A DNA stretch of 64,000 bases from Pelodictyon luteolum (GCF_001622165.1 NZ_LVWG01000016.1:62001-126000), one strand, 5' to 3'. Shown: positions 8,347 to 16,715, counted from the first letter of the stretch. Notes: generated from the letters alone by a model not told the origin. Numbers and translations: made by a program.

Positions 8347-9786
8347 GTGGTGCAGGTGAAGAAAAATGAAGCTGTGATCCCAAGGCTGATGGTGTCGGCT
8401 CCCGGCAAAAGTTCCGGAAAGACCACCATTACGCTTGCTCTTACGCACGCATTTTCCGCTGCGGGTGACAGGGTCATGTGTTTCAAGAAGGGACCCGACT
8501 ATATCGATCCGGCCTGGCATCGCCTGGCCGGTGCGGAGGAGTCGCGGAACCTTGACCCCTGGATGATGGGCGATGACGGCTGCATGCAGTCGTTTTCGCG
8601 TTACGCCCTCCGGGGTGCGGCGGTACTCAATCTCATCGAAGGCAACCACGGTCTCCACGACGGTATTTCTCTTGACGGATCTGACAGTAGTGCAGGTCTG
8701 GCTTCAATGCTCAAGGCACCGGTACTGCTCGTCGTCGACGCATTGAGTGCCGGGCGCGGCATTGCCGCAATCGTCATGGGCATGCAGCAGATGGAGCCGC
8801 GAGCAGACATCTGCGGAGTGGTGCTCAACCGGGTCCGCACAAAGCGTCAGGGCGAAAAACAGCGACTTGCAATCGAGCGTTACTGCAAGGTGCCGGTGCT
8901 TGGTGCCATTCCGGTCGATGAACGTCTTGTCATTCCGGAGCGCCATCTGGGTCTCACGACGGTTGACGAAAGCGGCGAGGGTGCCGAAGCTGCCATCCGA
9001 AGTGCATCGGAAACCGTTGCCGCTCATTGTGATATGGAGGCCATCCGAAACATCTGTTTTTCCGCTTCATCCTTTCCTCTCGAAGATATGCCTGAAGCGG
9101 AAGCAGGGATTCCGCTCTCCGGACGTGCTCGAATCGGAGTCTTCCGGGACCGGGCATTCTGCTTCTATTATCCCGAAAACCTCGAAGCCCTCCGGAATCG
9201 TGGTGCAGAGCTTGTGTTCATCGACTCAATGAAGGACAGGAAGCTCCCAGTGCTCGACGGACTCTATCTTGGCGGAGGATTTCCTGAATCATTTATTGAC
9301 GAAATCGCAGCCAACCTCACCCTCTGCGACAGCGTCCGCCAAGCTGTGGAATCAGGCATGCCGCTTTACGCGGAGTGCGGCGGCCTCATTTATCTTTCAT
9401 CAGGAGCTACCTGGAACGGGAAACGGCATCAGCTTGTCGGTGTTCTCCCTTTGGAAATCGACTTCCAGAAGCATCCTGCAGGTCATGGCTACCTGGAGCT
9501 CAAAAGTCTTCATTGCTCGCCGTGGTTCAGCGAAAGCGAGCGGGTTCGTGCCCACGAATTCCATTACTCGAAGGCTGTTGCCATCAACGGACGTCCCCAA
9601 TGGCAGTTCGATGTGGTCCGTGGTACCGGTATCAGCGGGGATTATGACGGGATTCTCCAGGGGAACCTGTTTGCCTCATACGCTCACATCCATGCCGTTG
9701 CGACTCCCGGATGGGCGGAAACGTTCGTGTCCCTCTCGGCCCTGTTTCGATCTTCCAGTCGTTCCTGCACGACCAAATCTGCCTGA
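8347..9786 (+). CDS. dsrN: DsrN, CobB/CbiA-like siroheme amidase
   Basis: The 479-residue protein is a cobyrinic acid a,c-diamide synthase homologue. It has an N-terminal P-loop (SAPGKSSGKTTITLAL) of the dethiobiotin-synthetase fold and a C-terminal class I glutamine amidotransferase domain with YAECGGLIYL carrying the catalytic cysteine. In sulfur oxidisers DsrN amidates siroheme to siroamide for DsrAB. Translation starts at GTG 8347 directly after the tusA stop; a downstream GTG at 8356 is an alternative. It is separated from dsrC by 279 bp holding two operator-like dyads. Confidence 0.87.
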   Translation: MVQVKKNEAVIPRLMVSAPGKSSGKTTITLALTHAFSAAGDRVMCFKKGPDYIDPAWHRLAGAEESRNLDPWMMGDDGCMQSFSRYALRGAAVLNLIEGNHGLHDGISLDGSDSSAGLASMLKAPVLLVVDALSAGRGIAAIVMGMQQMEPRADICGVVLNRVRTKRQGEKQRLAIERYCKVPVLGAIPVDERLVIPERHLGLTTVDESGEGAEAAIRSASETVAAHCDMEAIRNICFSASSFPLEDMPEAEAGIPLSGRARIGVFRDRAFCFYYPENLEALRNRGAELVFIDSMKDRKLPVLDGLYLGGGFPESFIDEIAANLTLCDSVRQAVESGMPLYAECGGLIYLSSGATWNGKRHQLVGVLPLEIDFQKHPAGHGYLELKSLHCSPWFSESERVRAHEFHYSKAVAINGRPQWQFDVVRGTGISGDYDGILQGNLFASYAHIHAVATPGWAETFVSLSALFRSSSRSCTTKSA

Positions 9787-9888
9787 AAACGGGCTCCCTC
9801 CGTATGTCGGTGGTGTTCCTGCTGAATTTTTTTCACTGTAAGGATAAAAAAATCTTTAGAGAGCTTGTAAATCACCTCTCGTTTTAGT

Positions 9889-9914
9889 AACTATATTACT
9901 GAATAGTTATATTT
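9889..9914. promoter_or_regulatory. Distal operator-like dyad upstream of dsrC
   Basis: AACTAT and ATAGTT are inverted around ATTACTGA. Read as CTATAT-N9-GTTATAT (9891-9912), it matches the half-sites and spacing of the other putative sulfur-regulon sites. It lies about 95 bases upstream of the proximal dsrC site. The 279-bp dsrN-dsrC gap holds these two sites and otherwise AT-rich sequence. Confidence 0.5.
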
Positions 9915-9984
9915 GTCTTTAGTTAAGCAGGTTCGGATCGAAAAAATGCAGTCCGGATTTGGAAAATCGGCCCCTCTTGCTTAA

Positions 9985-10008
9985 TTATATAACTATATGG
10001 TTATATTA
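9985..10008. promoter_or_regulatory. Proximal operator and promoter region of dsrC
   Basis: TTATATAA and TTATATTA flank CTATATGG, giving arms inverted at seven of eight positions. A candidate -35 (TTGCTT, 9977-9982) is 17 bases before GTTATA (10000-10005), the same geometry as at 835-863. A factor bound here would cover the promoter. The dsrC ATG is 58 bases further on, with a good AGGAGAGG ribosome binding site. Confidence 0.6.
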
Positions 10009-10065
10009 ATGAGTGCAGAACTCTAGTCATTCTTTTCAAACAAACATCATCAAAAGGAGAGGACC

Positions 10066-10401
10066 ATGGGCATCACCATCAACGGAGTCACCGTAGAAAC
10101 TGACGAGAACGGCTACCTCGTCAATCTTGAAGACTGGACCGAGGAGATCGCCGGCAAACTCGCCGAAGGCGAAGAGATCGATATGAAAGACGAGCACTGG
10201 GCGCTCGTGAAGTTCCTCAGGAACTACTACGACGAGTACCAGATTGCCCCGGCTGTCAAGGTGCTCACCAAGGCCATCGCTGCCGAACAGGGCATCGACA
10301 AGAAAGAGGCCAGCGAGTTCCTCTACGGACTCTTCCCGAAAGGTCCTGCGTTGCAGGCTTGTAAGGTGGCAGGACTTCCGAAGCCGACCGGCTGCGTGTA
10401 A
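10066..10401 (+). CDS. dsrC: DsrC persulfide/trisulfide carrier protein
   Basis: The 111-residue product is a canonical DsrC: it begins MGITINGV, has the helical body (WALVKFLRNYYDEYQIAPA), and ends in the flexible arm ACKVAGLPKPTGCV. Both redox cysteines are present (C99 and the penultimate C110), which separates true DsrC from TusE-like proteins with one. In sulfur oxidation, persulfurated DsrC is the substrate of DsrAB, and the DsrC trisulfide is handled by DsrMKJOP. This is the first gene after the putative regulated promoter. Confidence 0.97.
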   Translation: MGITINGVTVETDENGYLVNLEDWTEEIAGKLAEGEEIDMKDEHWALVKFLRNYYDEYQIAPAVKVLTKAIAAEQGIDKKEASEFLYGLFPKGPALQACKVAGLPKPTGCV

Positions 10402-10460
10402 CCAAACAGCAAAAACGGCCATCGGCCTCAATCTACAGAGACATTAAAGGAGGAGAAAAA

Positions 10461-11714
10461 ATGGAAGAAGCGAAAGGTGCGGGTTCATGCGGATCGCATC
10501 AGTGCGGACACTCCGGCGGAGGGTGCGGTGACAAGTTCCTGAACCCCACGCCGATGCTTGATGAACTCGAAAACGGCCCCTGGCCGAGTTTCGTCGGTGG
10601 CTTCAAAGAGCTTGCGGAGCGGACGAAAAAGCCGATGCTACGCGGTGTGATGGATCAGCTTGAGTATTCATACAATACCAAGATGGGATACTGGAAAGGC
10701 GGTCTGGTGACGGTAGACGGCTACGGCGCCGGCGTCATCACCCGGTACTCGATGATCAAAGACAAGATTCCCGAGGCCTCAGAGTTCCACACCATGCGCA
10801 TCCAGCCCGCTCCGGGCCTCCACTACAATACCGAGATGCTTCGTGAGCTCTGCGATATCTGGGAGGAGTACGGAAGCGGCATCATCACCCTGCATGGCCA
10901 GACCGGCGACATCATGCTTCAGGGTATTGAGCAGGACAAGGTGCAGGAGTGTTTTGACCGGCTCAATGAAAAAGGCTGGGATCTCGGTGGTGCAGGTGCC
11001 GGCATGCGTACCGCTGTGTCGTGCGCGGGCCCGGCACGTTGCGAACAGGCCTGCTACGACAACCTTGAACTCCATCTGCAGGCGCTGCGTCACTTTGTCA
11101 GCCAGCTCCACCGTCCGGAGTGGAACTACAAGATCAAGTTCAAGTTTTCGGCCTGCCCGAACGACTGCACCAATGCCATCATGCGCTCCGATCTTGCCGT
11201 CATCGGTACCTGGAAGGATGCTATCCAGGTGGACGAGCCTGCCCTCAAGGAGTGGATTGAGAAGAACGGTGTCGATGCGCTGGTCAACCAGGTCATCAAT
11301 CTCTGTCCGACCCGGGCAATCACGCTCGAGAACGGCGGAATGAAGATCGAGACCCGCGACTGCGTGCGCTGTATGCACTGCCTGAATGTCATGCCGAAGG
11401 CGCTCTCTCCTGGAAAAGAACGCGGTATTTCACTGCTCATGGGCGGAAAAAACACCCTCAAGGTCGGCGTCAACATGGGTTCGCTTATCATCCCCTTCAT
11501 GAAAATGGAGACGGACGAGGACCGCGAAGCCTTCATGGAACTGGTCGAAGAGATTATCGACTGGTGGGATGACAATGGGCTCGACCACGAGCGGATCGGT
11601 GAGAGCATTGAGCGTGTCGGGCTGAAGCAGTTCCTCGAAGGTGTAGGCATTGAAGTCGACATCAACCAGGTTGCCCGCCCCCGCGACAACCCCTATTTCA
11701 AGGCGAAATACTAA
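10461..11714 (+). CDS. dsrA: Reverse dissimilatory sulfite reductase alpha subunit DsrA
   Basis: The 417-residue subunit has the siroheme-[4Fe-4S] cysteines C188 and C194 (CAGPARCEQAC) and C232 and C236 (CPNDC). A ferredoxin insert follows (CPTRAI...DCVRCMHCLNVMP), then the C-terminal lobe. With DsrB it forms the alpha2beta2 enzyme that oxidises DsrC-bound sulfane sulfur to sulfite in the cytoplasm. An AAGGAGG ribosome binding site precedes the ATG. The first 24 residues are unusual: they contain C10, H13, C15, H17 and C22 among Gly and Ser before the conserved DsrA start. Confidence 0.97.
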   Translation: MEEAKGAGSCGSHQCGHSGGGCGDKFLNPTPMLDELENGPWPSFVGGFKELAERTKKPMLRGVMDQLEYSYNTKMGYWKGGLVTVDGYGAGVITRYSMIKDKIPEASEFHTMRIQPAPGLHYNTEMLRELCDIWEEYGSGIITLHGQTGDIMLQGIEQDKVQECFDRLNEKGWDLGGAGAGMRTAVSCAGPARCEQACYDNLELHLQALRHFVSQLHRPEWNYKIKFKFSACPNDCTNAIMRSDLAVIGTWKDAIQVDEPALKEWIEKNGVDALVNQVINLCPTRAITLENGGMKIETRDCVRCMHCLNVMPKALSPGKERGISLLMGGKNTLKVGVNMGSLIIPFMKMETDEDREAFMELVEEIIDWWDDNGLDHERIGESIERVGLKQFLEGVGIEVDINQVARPRDNPYFKAKY

Positions 11715-11770
11715 GAGGGCCCCTAAGAGTCAATTAAGCCAACAACCAAGAGGCGGCCGCACCCCCGGCC

Positions 11771-11799
11771 CCGGGCCTTCCCCTTCAGGGAGGGCCGGG
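11771..11799 (+). repeat. GC-rich hairpin in the dsrA-dsrB intergenic gap
   Basis: CCGGGCCTTCCC and GGGAGGGCCGGG pair over 12 positions, with one mismatch and one G-U pair, around CTTCA. It lies in a 140-bp gap between dsrA and dsrB, which are usually closely spaced. No T-run follows. It may be an mRNA stabiliser or processing site that balances or uncouples subunit expression. Confidence 0.5.
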
Positions 11800-11854
11800 C
11801 GGAGCGAGGGCACGAGTCCGGCGGCCGACAGGCAAAACAAGAACGGAAACAAAC

Positions 11855-12934
11855 ATGAGCAGTCCTGAAAGAACCTGGAAGACCATAGAGTCAGGCCCCC
11901 ATACCTACCAGGAGGCCCTTCACCCTGTGGTGAGAAAGAACTACGGCAAGTGGAAGTACCATGAAATCCCCCGTCCCGGCGTACTCAAGCACGTGGCTGA
12001 AAGCGGAGATGCCATTTACACCGTTCGTGCGGGCACCCCTCGCCAGGATACGGTCGACATGGTCCGCAGGCTCTGTGAAGTCGCTGACCGCTTCAGTGAC
12101 GGCCATCTCCGCTTCACCGTCCGCAACAACGTGGAGTTCCTGACCCCGAACCCGGATAACGTCGAACCGATGATCAGGGAGCTCGAGTCGATGGGCTTCC
12201 CTGTCGGCGGAGCCGGCAACTGCGTCTCCTCGGTGTCGCACACCCAGGGGTGGCTGCACTGCGACATTCCGGCGACCGACGCCTCCGGTGTAGTGAAGTC
12301 GATGATGGATACCCTTTACCACGAGTTCAAGCACATGGAGATGCCCAACAAGGTTCGCCTTTCCACCTCCTGCTGCTCGATCAACTGCGGTGGCCAGGCC
12401 GATATCGCCGTTGTCGTGAAGCATACCCGTCCGCCGCGCATCAACCACGACCACCTGTCGATGGTCTGCGAGCTCCCCAAAGCAGTCGCCCGTTGCCCTG
12501 TCGCCGCCATCCGGCCGACGGTGGTCGACGGCAAGCGCTCGCTGATGGTCGATGAGGCAAAATGCATCTGCTGCGGAGCCTGCTTCGGTGCCTGTCCGGC
12601 CATGGAGATCAACCATCCCGAGCACTCGAAGTTCGCAATCTGGGTCGGCGGCAAGAACAGCAATGCCCGATCGAAACCCTCGACGATGAGCATCGTCGCC
12701 CACAATCTTCCCAACAATCCGCCCCGCTGGCCCGAGGTCACCGACGCAGTCGGCAGAATCCTCACAGCATACAAGGCAGGCGGTCGCCCCTGGGAGCGCG
12801 TCGGCGAATGGATCAACCGCATCGGATGGAAGCGGTTCTTCGAAGAGACGGGCCTGACCTTTGACGAGGACATGATCGACAGCTACCGTCACGCGAGAAC
12901 CACCTTCAACCAGTCGGCCCATGTCCGCTTTTAG
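11855..12934 (+). CDS. dsrB: Reverse dissimilatory sulfite reductase beta subunit DsrB
   Basis: The 359-residue subunit shows the DsrB pattern: HPVVRKNYGKWKYHE at the N-terminus, the cofactor region STSCCSINCGG, an inserted ferredoxin domain (CICCGACFGACP, around residues 234-246) and the C-terminal GEWINRIGWKRFFEETGL segment. It binds the catalytically active siroheme at the alpha-beta interface in the family. The start at 11855 has only a weak ribosome binding site, and the 140-bp upstream gap carries a strong hairpin. Confidence 0.97.
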   Translation: MSSPERTWKTIESGPHTYQEALHPVVRKNYGKWKYHEIPRPGVLKHVAESGDAIYTVRAGTPRQDTVDMVRRLCEVADRFSDGHLRFTVRNNVEFLTPNPDNVEPMIRELESMGFPVGGAGNCVSSVSHTQGWLHCDIPATDASGVVKSMMDTLYHEFKHMEMPNKVRLSTSCCSINCGGQADIAVVVKHTRPPRINHDHLSMVCELPKAVARCPVAAIRPTVVDGKRSLMVDEAKCICCGACFGACPAMEINHPEHSKFAIWVGGKNSNARSKPSTMSIVAHNLPNNPPRWPEVTDAVGRILTAYKAGGRPWERVGEWINRIGWKRFFEETGLTFDEDMIDSYRHARTTFNQSAHVRF

Positions 12935-12951
12935 CCAAAGGAGATACTTTC

Positions 12952-14688
12952 ATGCAGGTAGAATCAAATCCAATTCTTGACTTCGCGACGAACTGGACGT
13001 TTCCCGCTTACAGCGAGCTTACGGGTGAGGACAAGATCGTTGCGTTCGGGGACCACAGCCACAAGTGTCCGGTTTACGTGCGTCAGATGCCGCCCTGCTC
13101 GGCCGAGTGCCCTGCAGGCGAGGACATCAGGGGCATCAACCGGCTCCTGAACGGTGTTGACCCGTCGGATGATCCATTGAAGGCTGCCTGGCAAAGGGCT
13201 GTCGATACCAACCCCTTCCCCGCGGTCATGGGCAGGATCTGTCCCCATCCGTGCCAGGGTGGCTGCAACCGTCAGTATCATGACGGAAGCGTCTCAATCA
13301 ACGCGGTCGAGCAGGCCATCGGCAACTACGGCATCGAAAAAGGGCTCCAGCTGCCGGCACCGGGCCCTGATTCCGGAAAGCGCGTTGCTGTGGTAGGCGG
13401 TGGCCCTGCAGGGCTCTCTGCCGCATACCAGCTACGCCGCATGGGACACGCAGTCACCATTTACGACGCCAATCAGAAACTCGGCGGCATGGTGCTCTAC
13501 GGCATCATGGGCTACCGTGTCGACAGGAAAGTCCTGGATACGGAAATCGGCCGCATTACGGCGCTCGGCATCGAGACGAAGATGGGGGCGCGGGTCGGCC
13601 GCGACATTACGCTGGCCGAGCTGGAAAAAGAATATGACGCCGTGTTCCTCGGCATCGGCGCTCAGGTCGGGCGCTCCCTTCCCGTTCCGGGATTCGAGGG
13701 CAGCCGCTCGGCCACCAATGCCATCGAGTTCCTTCGCAACTATGAGGTTATGGGGGACAATGTGCCGGTGGGCAGGAAGGTTGTCGTCATCGGTGACGGT
13801 AACGTGGCCATGGATGTGGCCCGCCTCGCTCTCCGCCTCGGCTCGGAGGCCATTCTGGTATCGGGTGTCCCCCGCGACGAGATGGCCTGCTTTGACAACG
13901 AGTTTCTGGACGCAGTCCGGGAAGGCACGACGGTCCACTACATGAGCGGTACTGTGGAGGTTCTGCGCGACGGCGAGGCTGTCCGGGGCCTCCGCTGCTC
14001 TAAGATGGTGAAGAAAGAGAAAGGTGAGGAGGGGTGGAACTCCCCGATCCCGTTCCTCCGCTACAAGAGCACCGGCGAGACCTTCGATATCGATGCCGAT
14101 ATGGTGGTTGCCGCCATCGGTCAGGGTGCCGATTTCAGCGGTCTTGATGGCGTGATCGGCAGCGGACCCTGGATGAAGGTCGACCGCAACTTCCGCATCC
14201 CCGGCCGTGAAAACGTGTTCGGCGGAGGCGACGCACTGAAAGTGGATCTCATCACGACGGCAGTCGGCCACGGGCGCAAAGCCGCCGAGTCGATCGACGC
14301 CTTCCTGAAAGGAGAGCCGCTTCCCGAACCGGTGCGCCGCGAGGTGACGAAGGCCCAGAAGCAGGATCTTCTCTACTTCCTTCCCGCAGCGCCCGCCACG
14401 CGGGTGAACCGCGAGCTTGAAGCAGTAGTGGGCAACCATGATGAACTGCTTGAGGCACTTTCGCCCGAACAGGTGAAGGCCGAGTCGGAGCGCTGCATGA
14501 GCTGTGGTCTCTGTTTTGACTGCAAGCAGTGCGTGTCGTTCTGTCCGCAGGAAGCCGTGCTTCGACACCGCGACAACCCCGCAGGGGAGAAGGTGGAAAC
14601 CGACTATGTGAAATGTGTAGGCTGCCATATCTGCTCGCTGGTCTGCCCCTCAGGGTATATCCAGATGGGCATGGGCGACGGCCTGTAA
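12952..14688 (+). CDS. dsrL: DsrL, iron-sulfur flavoprotein NAD(P)H oxidoreductase
   Basis: The 578-residue protein resembles the GltD small subunit of glutamate synthase. It has an N-terminal iron-sulfur region (CPVYVRQMPPCSAECPAGEDI and CPHPCQGGC), an FAD site (VAVVGGGPAGLSAAYQL), an NAD(P) site (VVVIGDGNVAMDVARLAL) and a C-terminal pair of ferredoxin clusters (CMSCGLCFDCKQCVSFCP and CVGCHICSLVCP). DsrL takes electrons from DsrAB during sulfur oxidation and reduces NAD(P)+. It is 17 bases after dsrB with a strong AAAGGAGA ribosome binding site. Confidence 0.95.
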   Translation: MQVESNPILDFATNWTFPAYSELTGEDKIVAFGDHSHKCPVYVRQMPPCSAECPAGEDIRGINRLLNGVDPSDDPLKAAWQRAVDTNPFPAVMGRICPHPCQGGCNRQYHDGSVSINAVEQAIGNYGIEKGLQLPAPGPDSGKRVAVVGGGPAGLSAAYQLRRMGHAVTIYDANQKLGGMVLYGIMGYRVDRKVLDTEIGRITALGIETKMGARVGRDITLAELEKEYDAVFLGIGAQVGRSLPVPGFEGSRSATNAIEFLRNYEVMGDNVPVGRKVVVIGDGNVAMDVARLALRLGSEAILVSGVPRDEMACFDNEFLDAVREGTTVHYMSGTVEVLRDGEAVRGLRCSKMVKKEKGEEGWNSPIPFLRYKSTGETFDIDADMVVAAIGQGADFSGLDGVIGSGPWMKVDRNFRIPGRENVFGGGDALKVDLITTAVGHGRKAAESIDAFLKGEPLPEPVRREVTKAQKQDLLYFLPAAPATRVNRELEAVVGNHDELLEALSPEQVKAESERCMSCGLCFDCKQCVSFCPQEAVLRHRDNPAGEKVETDYVKCVGCHICSLVCPSGYIQMGMGDGL

Positions 14689-14703
14689 CCCTCAACACCC
14701 GAC

Positions 14704-14726
14704 CCCGCCGCTCTTGTTGCGGCGGG
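14704..14726 (+). repeat. Hairpin between dsrL and dsrU
   Basis: CCCGCCG and CGGCGGG form a perfect 7-bp stem around nine bases, 15 bases after the dsrL stop and 21 bases before the dsrU start. Without a T-run it is probably an intra-operon processing or stability element. Confidence 0.4.
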
Positions 14727-14746
14727 ATACGGACAACAGGAAAACC

Positions 14747-15118
14747 ATGTACGAAGAACTCATAGCCCGGATTACCCGGGCCGTGGACGCATCGGAAAAG
14801 TGGGCGGAAAACGGATGGGCGGTCTCCTTCGGCCCTCGGGGTGAAGTCGTATCGAACCTCAAGTCGGCCGAAGCCCTCGGCCGTACCATTTCGTTCAGGC
14901 GCGAGGCGGTCAATTACTGGAAGCAGGTCCGGCTTACAGGCCAGGATGCAGCCGCATCCGGCCGGAAGGCGCTCCGGGCTCTTGAGGCGGGCGACGAACC
15001 CGCAGCACTGGATGCGCTTTATTTCTGCCGCTACATCGAGGCTCCGTTCGCCCTTCAGGCAAAAACCTGGGGACCGCTCTATGACGGCCTTGCCGCCAAA
15101 ACCGCTTGCTGCTGTTGA
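14747..15118 (+). CDS. dsrU: DsrU, small dsr-cluster protein with a triple-cysteine C-terminus
   Basis: This 123-residue protein occupies the dsrU position between dsrL and dsrE in green sulfur bacterial dsr clusters. It is mostly helical by composition, with ALGRTISFRREAVNYWKQVR and EAGDEPAALDALYFCRYIEAPF as the most distinctive parts. The chain ends in Cys-Cys-Cys immediately before the stop. No domain with known function is recognised. The terminal cysteines suggest persulfide or metal handling, by analogy with the redox arm of DsrC, but that is inference. The ATG at 14747 has an ACAGGAAAA ribosome binding site. Confidence 0.75.
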   Translation: MYEELIARITRAVDASEKWAENGWAVSFGPRGEVVSNLKSAEALGRTISFRREAVNYWKQVRLTGQDAAASGRKALRALEAGDEPAALDALYFCRYIEAPFALQAKTWGPLYDGLAAKTACCC

Positions 15119-15160
15119 GCGGATCCCGGGCATCGACAACAATCAAAACAGAGGAATAAG

Positions 15161-15520
15161 GTGAACATAGGAATTCTTCTCAAGGAAGGGCCATACAACC
15201 ATCAGGCCTCCGACACGGCGTACAAGTTCGCCGAAGCGGCCATCCAGAAAGGCCACAGGATCGACGCCGTCTTCCTGTACAACGACGGGGTCATCAATGC
15301 GACCAAACTCGGCGATCCGCCGCAGGACGACCGCAACATCGCTGAGCGCTGGAGTGCCCTTGCGACCGAGCACGGCTTCGAAGTGCTGGCCTGCATCGCC
15401 GCATCCAAGAGGCGCGGCATCACTGACGAACTGATGATCAGGGGCGGCTCCATAACGGGGCTCGGCACCCTTACCGACATCGCCATCCGCAACGACAGAC
15501 TGTTAACCTTCGGAGACTGA
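15161..15520 (+). CDS. dsrE: DsrE, sulfurtransferase subunit of DsrEFH
   Basis: The 119-residue protein has the DsrE/TusD fold (IGILLKEGPYNHQASDTAYKFAEAAIQKGH) and the conserved active cysteine C78 in VLACIAASKRRG, the position that carries persulfide in the purple sulfur bacterial protein. DsrE, DsrF and DsrH form a heterohexamer that receives sulfur from TusA and hands it to DsrC. Translation starts at a GTG preceded by AGAGGAAT. The next gene starts six bases after its stop. Confidence 0.95.
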   Translation: MNIGILLKEGPYNHQASDTAYKFAEAAIQKGHRIDAVFLYNDGVINATKLGDPPQDDRNIAERWSALATEHGFEVLACIAASKRRGITDELMIRGGSITGLGTLTDIAIRNDRLLTFGD

Positions 15521-15526
15521 ACCATC

Positions 15527-15895
15527 ATGGAAGAGAACATCAAAAAGATCATGCACGTGATGCGCCGTGCTCCCCACGGTTCGATCTACACCTATGAGGG
15601 GCTCGAGATGATCCTCATCATGGCTGCCTATGAACAGGACCTTTCGGTCGCCTTCATCGGCGATGGGGTCTACGCCCTGAAAAAAGGGCAGGAGACAGAG
15701 GGCATTTCCATGAAGGGATTCGCGAAAACCTTCATGGCCCTCGACGGCTATGATGTGGAAAAGCTCTATGTCGACCGTACCTCGCTTGACGAACGCGGCC
15801 TCACCGAAGAGGATCTGCTTGTCGACGTGGAGGTGCTCGACTCGGCCGAAATCGGCCGGAGGATGAACGAACAGGACGTCGTCATCCACCACTGA
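15527..15895 (+). CDS. dsrF: DsrF subunit of the DsrEFH sulfurtransferase
   Basis: The 122-residue protein matches DsrF/TusC: IKKIMHVMRRAPHGSIYTYEGLEMILIMAAYEQDLSVAFIGDGVY is the first half of the DsrE-like fold, and the C-terminus includes VEVLDSAEI. As in the family it has no catalytic cysteine and is the structural partner of DsrE and DsrH. It lies directly after dsrE. Confidence 0.94.
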   Translation: MEENIKKIMHVMRRAPHGSIYTYEGLEMILIMAAYEQDLSVAFIGDGVYALKKGQETEGISMKGFAKTFMALDGYDVEKLYVDRTSLDERGLTEEDLLVDVEVLDSAEIGRRMNEQDVVIHH

Positions 15896-15951
15896 AGGGC
15901 GCTTCCCCGGGGGAGAGCCTGAACAGCAACCATTGAATCTTGAAAGCTATC

Positions 15952-16245
15952 ATGCTGCACACCATCAATAAATCACCCTTTGAAAGCCCGTCGATGCAGG
16001 AGTGCATACGCTTTGCGGCACCCGGCGATCCCGTGCTTTTCATCGAGAACGGCGTCTATGCCGTCCAGTCCTCGGGCCGTTATGCATCCGACATCGCAAC
16101 CCTCCTGAAGACCAACCCGGTCTATGCCCTCCAGCCGGATCTCGAGGCACGCGCCATCGGATCCCTCGTCGAGGGCGTCAAGACGGTTGGCTACGACGGG
16201 TTCGTGGACCTCGTCGAAGTCCACCGGGTCAACAGCTGGCTCTGA
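15952..16245 (+). CDS. dsrH: DsrH subunit of the DsrEFH sulfurtransferase
   Basis: The product (97 residues from the ATG at 15952) starts MLHTINKSPFES, the typical DsrH/TusB opening, and contains C18 at the place of the conserved DsrH cysteine. It ends in a short VHRVNSWL strand. A TTG at 15942 would add four residues; I prefer the ATG because it restores the family start, with GAAAG upstream. It completes the DsrEFH hexamer. Confidence 0.93.
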   Translation: MLHTINKSPFESPSMQECIRFAAPGDPVLFIENGVYAVQSSGRYASDIATLLKTNPVYALQPDLEARAIGSLVEGVKTVGYDGFVDLVEVHRVNSWL

Positions 16246-16271
16246 ACACACTTTATTTATCGTATCGCATT

Positions 16272-16715
16272 ATGATGAACAACTGGAAGCAGGCGGTCTC
16301 CCTGAACCGGACTGCGGTGCTCGACCGCTGGAGCAGCGCCGGACTCGGGATGTTCCCTGAACATATGTCCCGGGCGACACCGGCCGGCGAGGCGCTCGCC
16401 GATGCCATGGGGACGGTGCTTGACAACATCGGCGGCGGAGTCGACTGCCGGGAGGGGATTGAGCGTCTCACCCGCATCTTTGCCGTCCAGCCTCTTCCTC
16501 CATCGAAGTCTCTCGCTCTCTTCGGTGCCCTTTGCGACCTCATACAGGAGTTCATCCCGGAGGATGCCGGGCGCGAGGCATGCCGCCGCCGTATGGACGA
16601 GATGACGCTCGAAGCGTTCGACTGTTTCATGGAAAACCGTGAGAACATCTATCGCCTAAAAGTCGACGAGGCGCGCAGCCAGATGCACATGCTGCTAAGG
16701 AGGGCCGTTTCATGA
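16272..16715 (+). CDS. dsrT: DsrT, RsbRD-N-terminal-domain-like protein
   Basis: This 147-residue all-helical protein lies in the dsrT position just before dsrM, and its stop overlaps the dsrM start (ATGA). The pattern LNRTAVLDRWSSAGLGMFPE followed by a helical bundle resembles the N-terminal domain of RsbRD-like regulators. DsrT also precedes dsrMK in many sulfate reducers, and in green sulfur bacteria it is part of the operon. Its biochemical role is not established; tight coupling to dsrM suggests assembly or function of the DsrMKJOP complex. Confidence 0.85.
   Translation: MMNNWKQAVSLNRTAVLDRWSSAGLGMFPEHMSRATPAGEALADAMGTVLDNIGGGVDCREGIERLTRIFAVQPLPPSKSLALFGALCDLIQEFIPEDAGREACRRRMDEMTLEAFDCFMENRENIYRLKVDEARSQMHMLLRRAVS

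Noticed and set aside
12964-14628. Long open frames opposite dsrL and inside dsrB, ftsH, iorA and glmS
   Set aside because: They are complementary or shifted shadows of high-GC genes with strong third-position bias; none has a family signature, and the overlapping real genes are certain.
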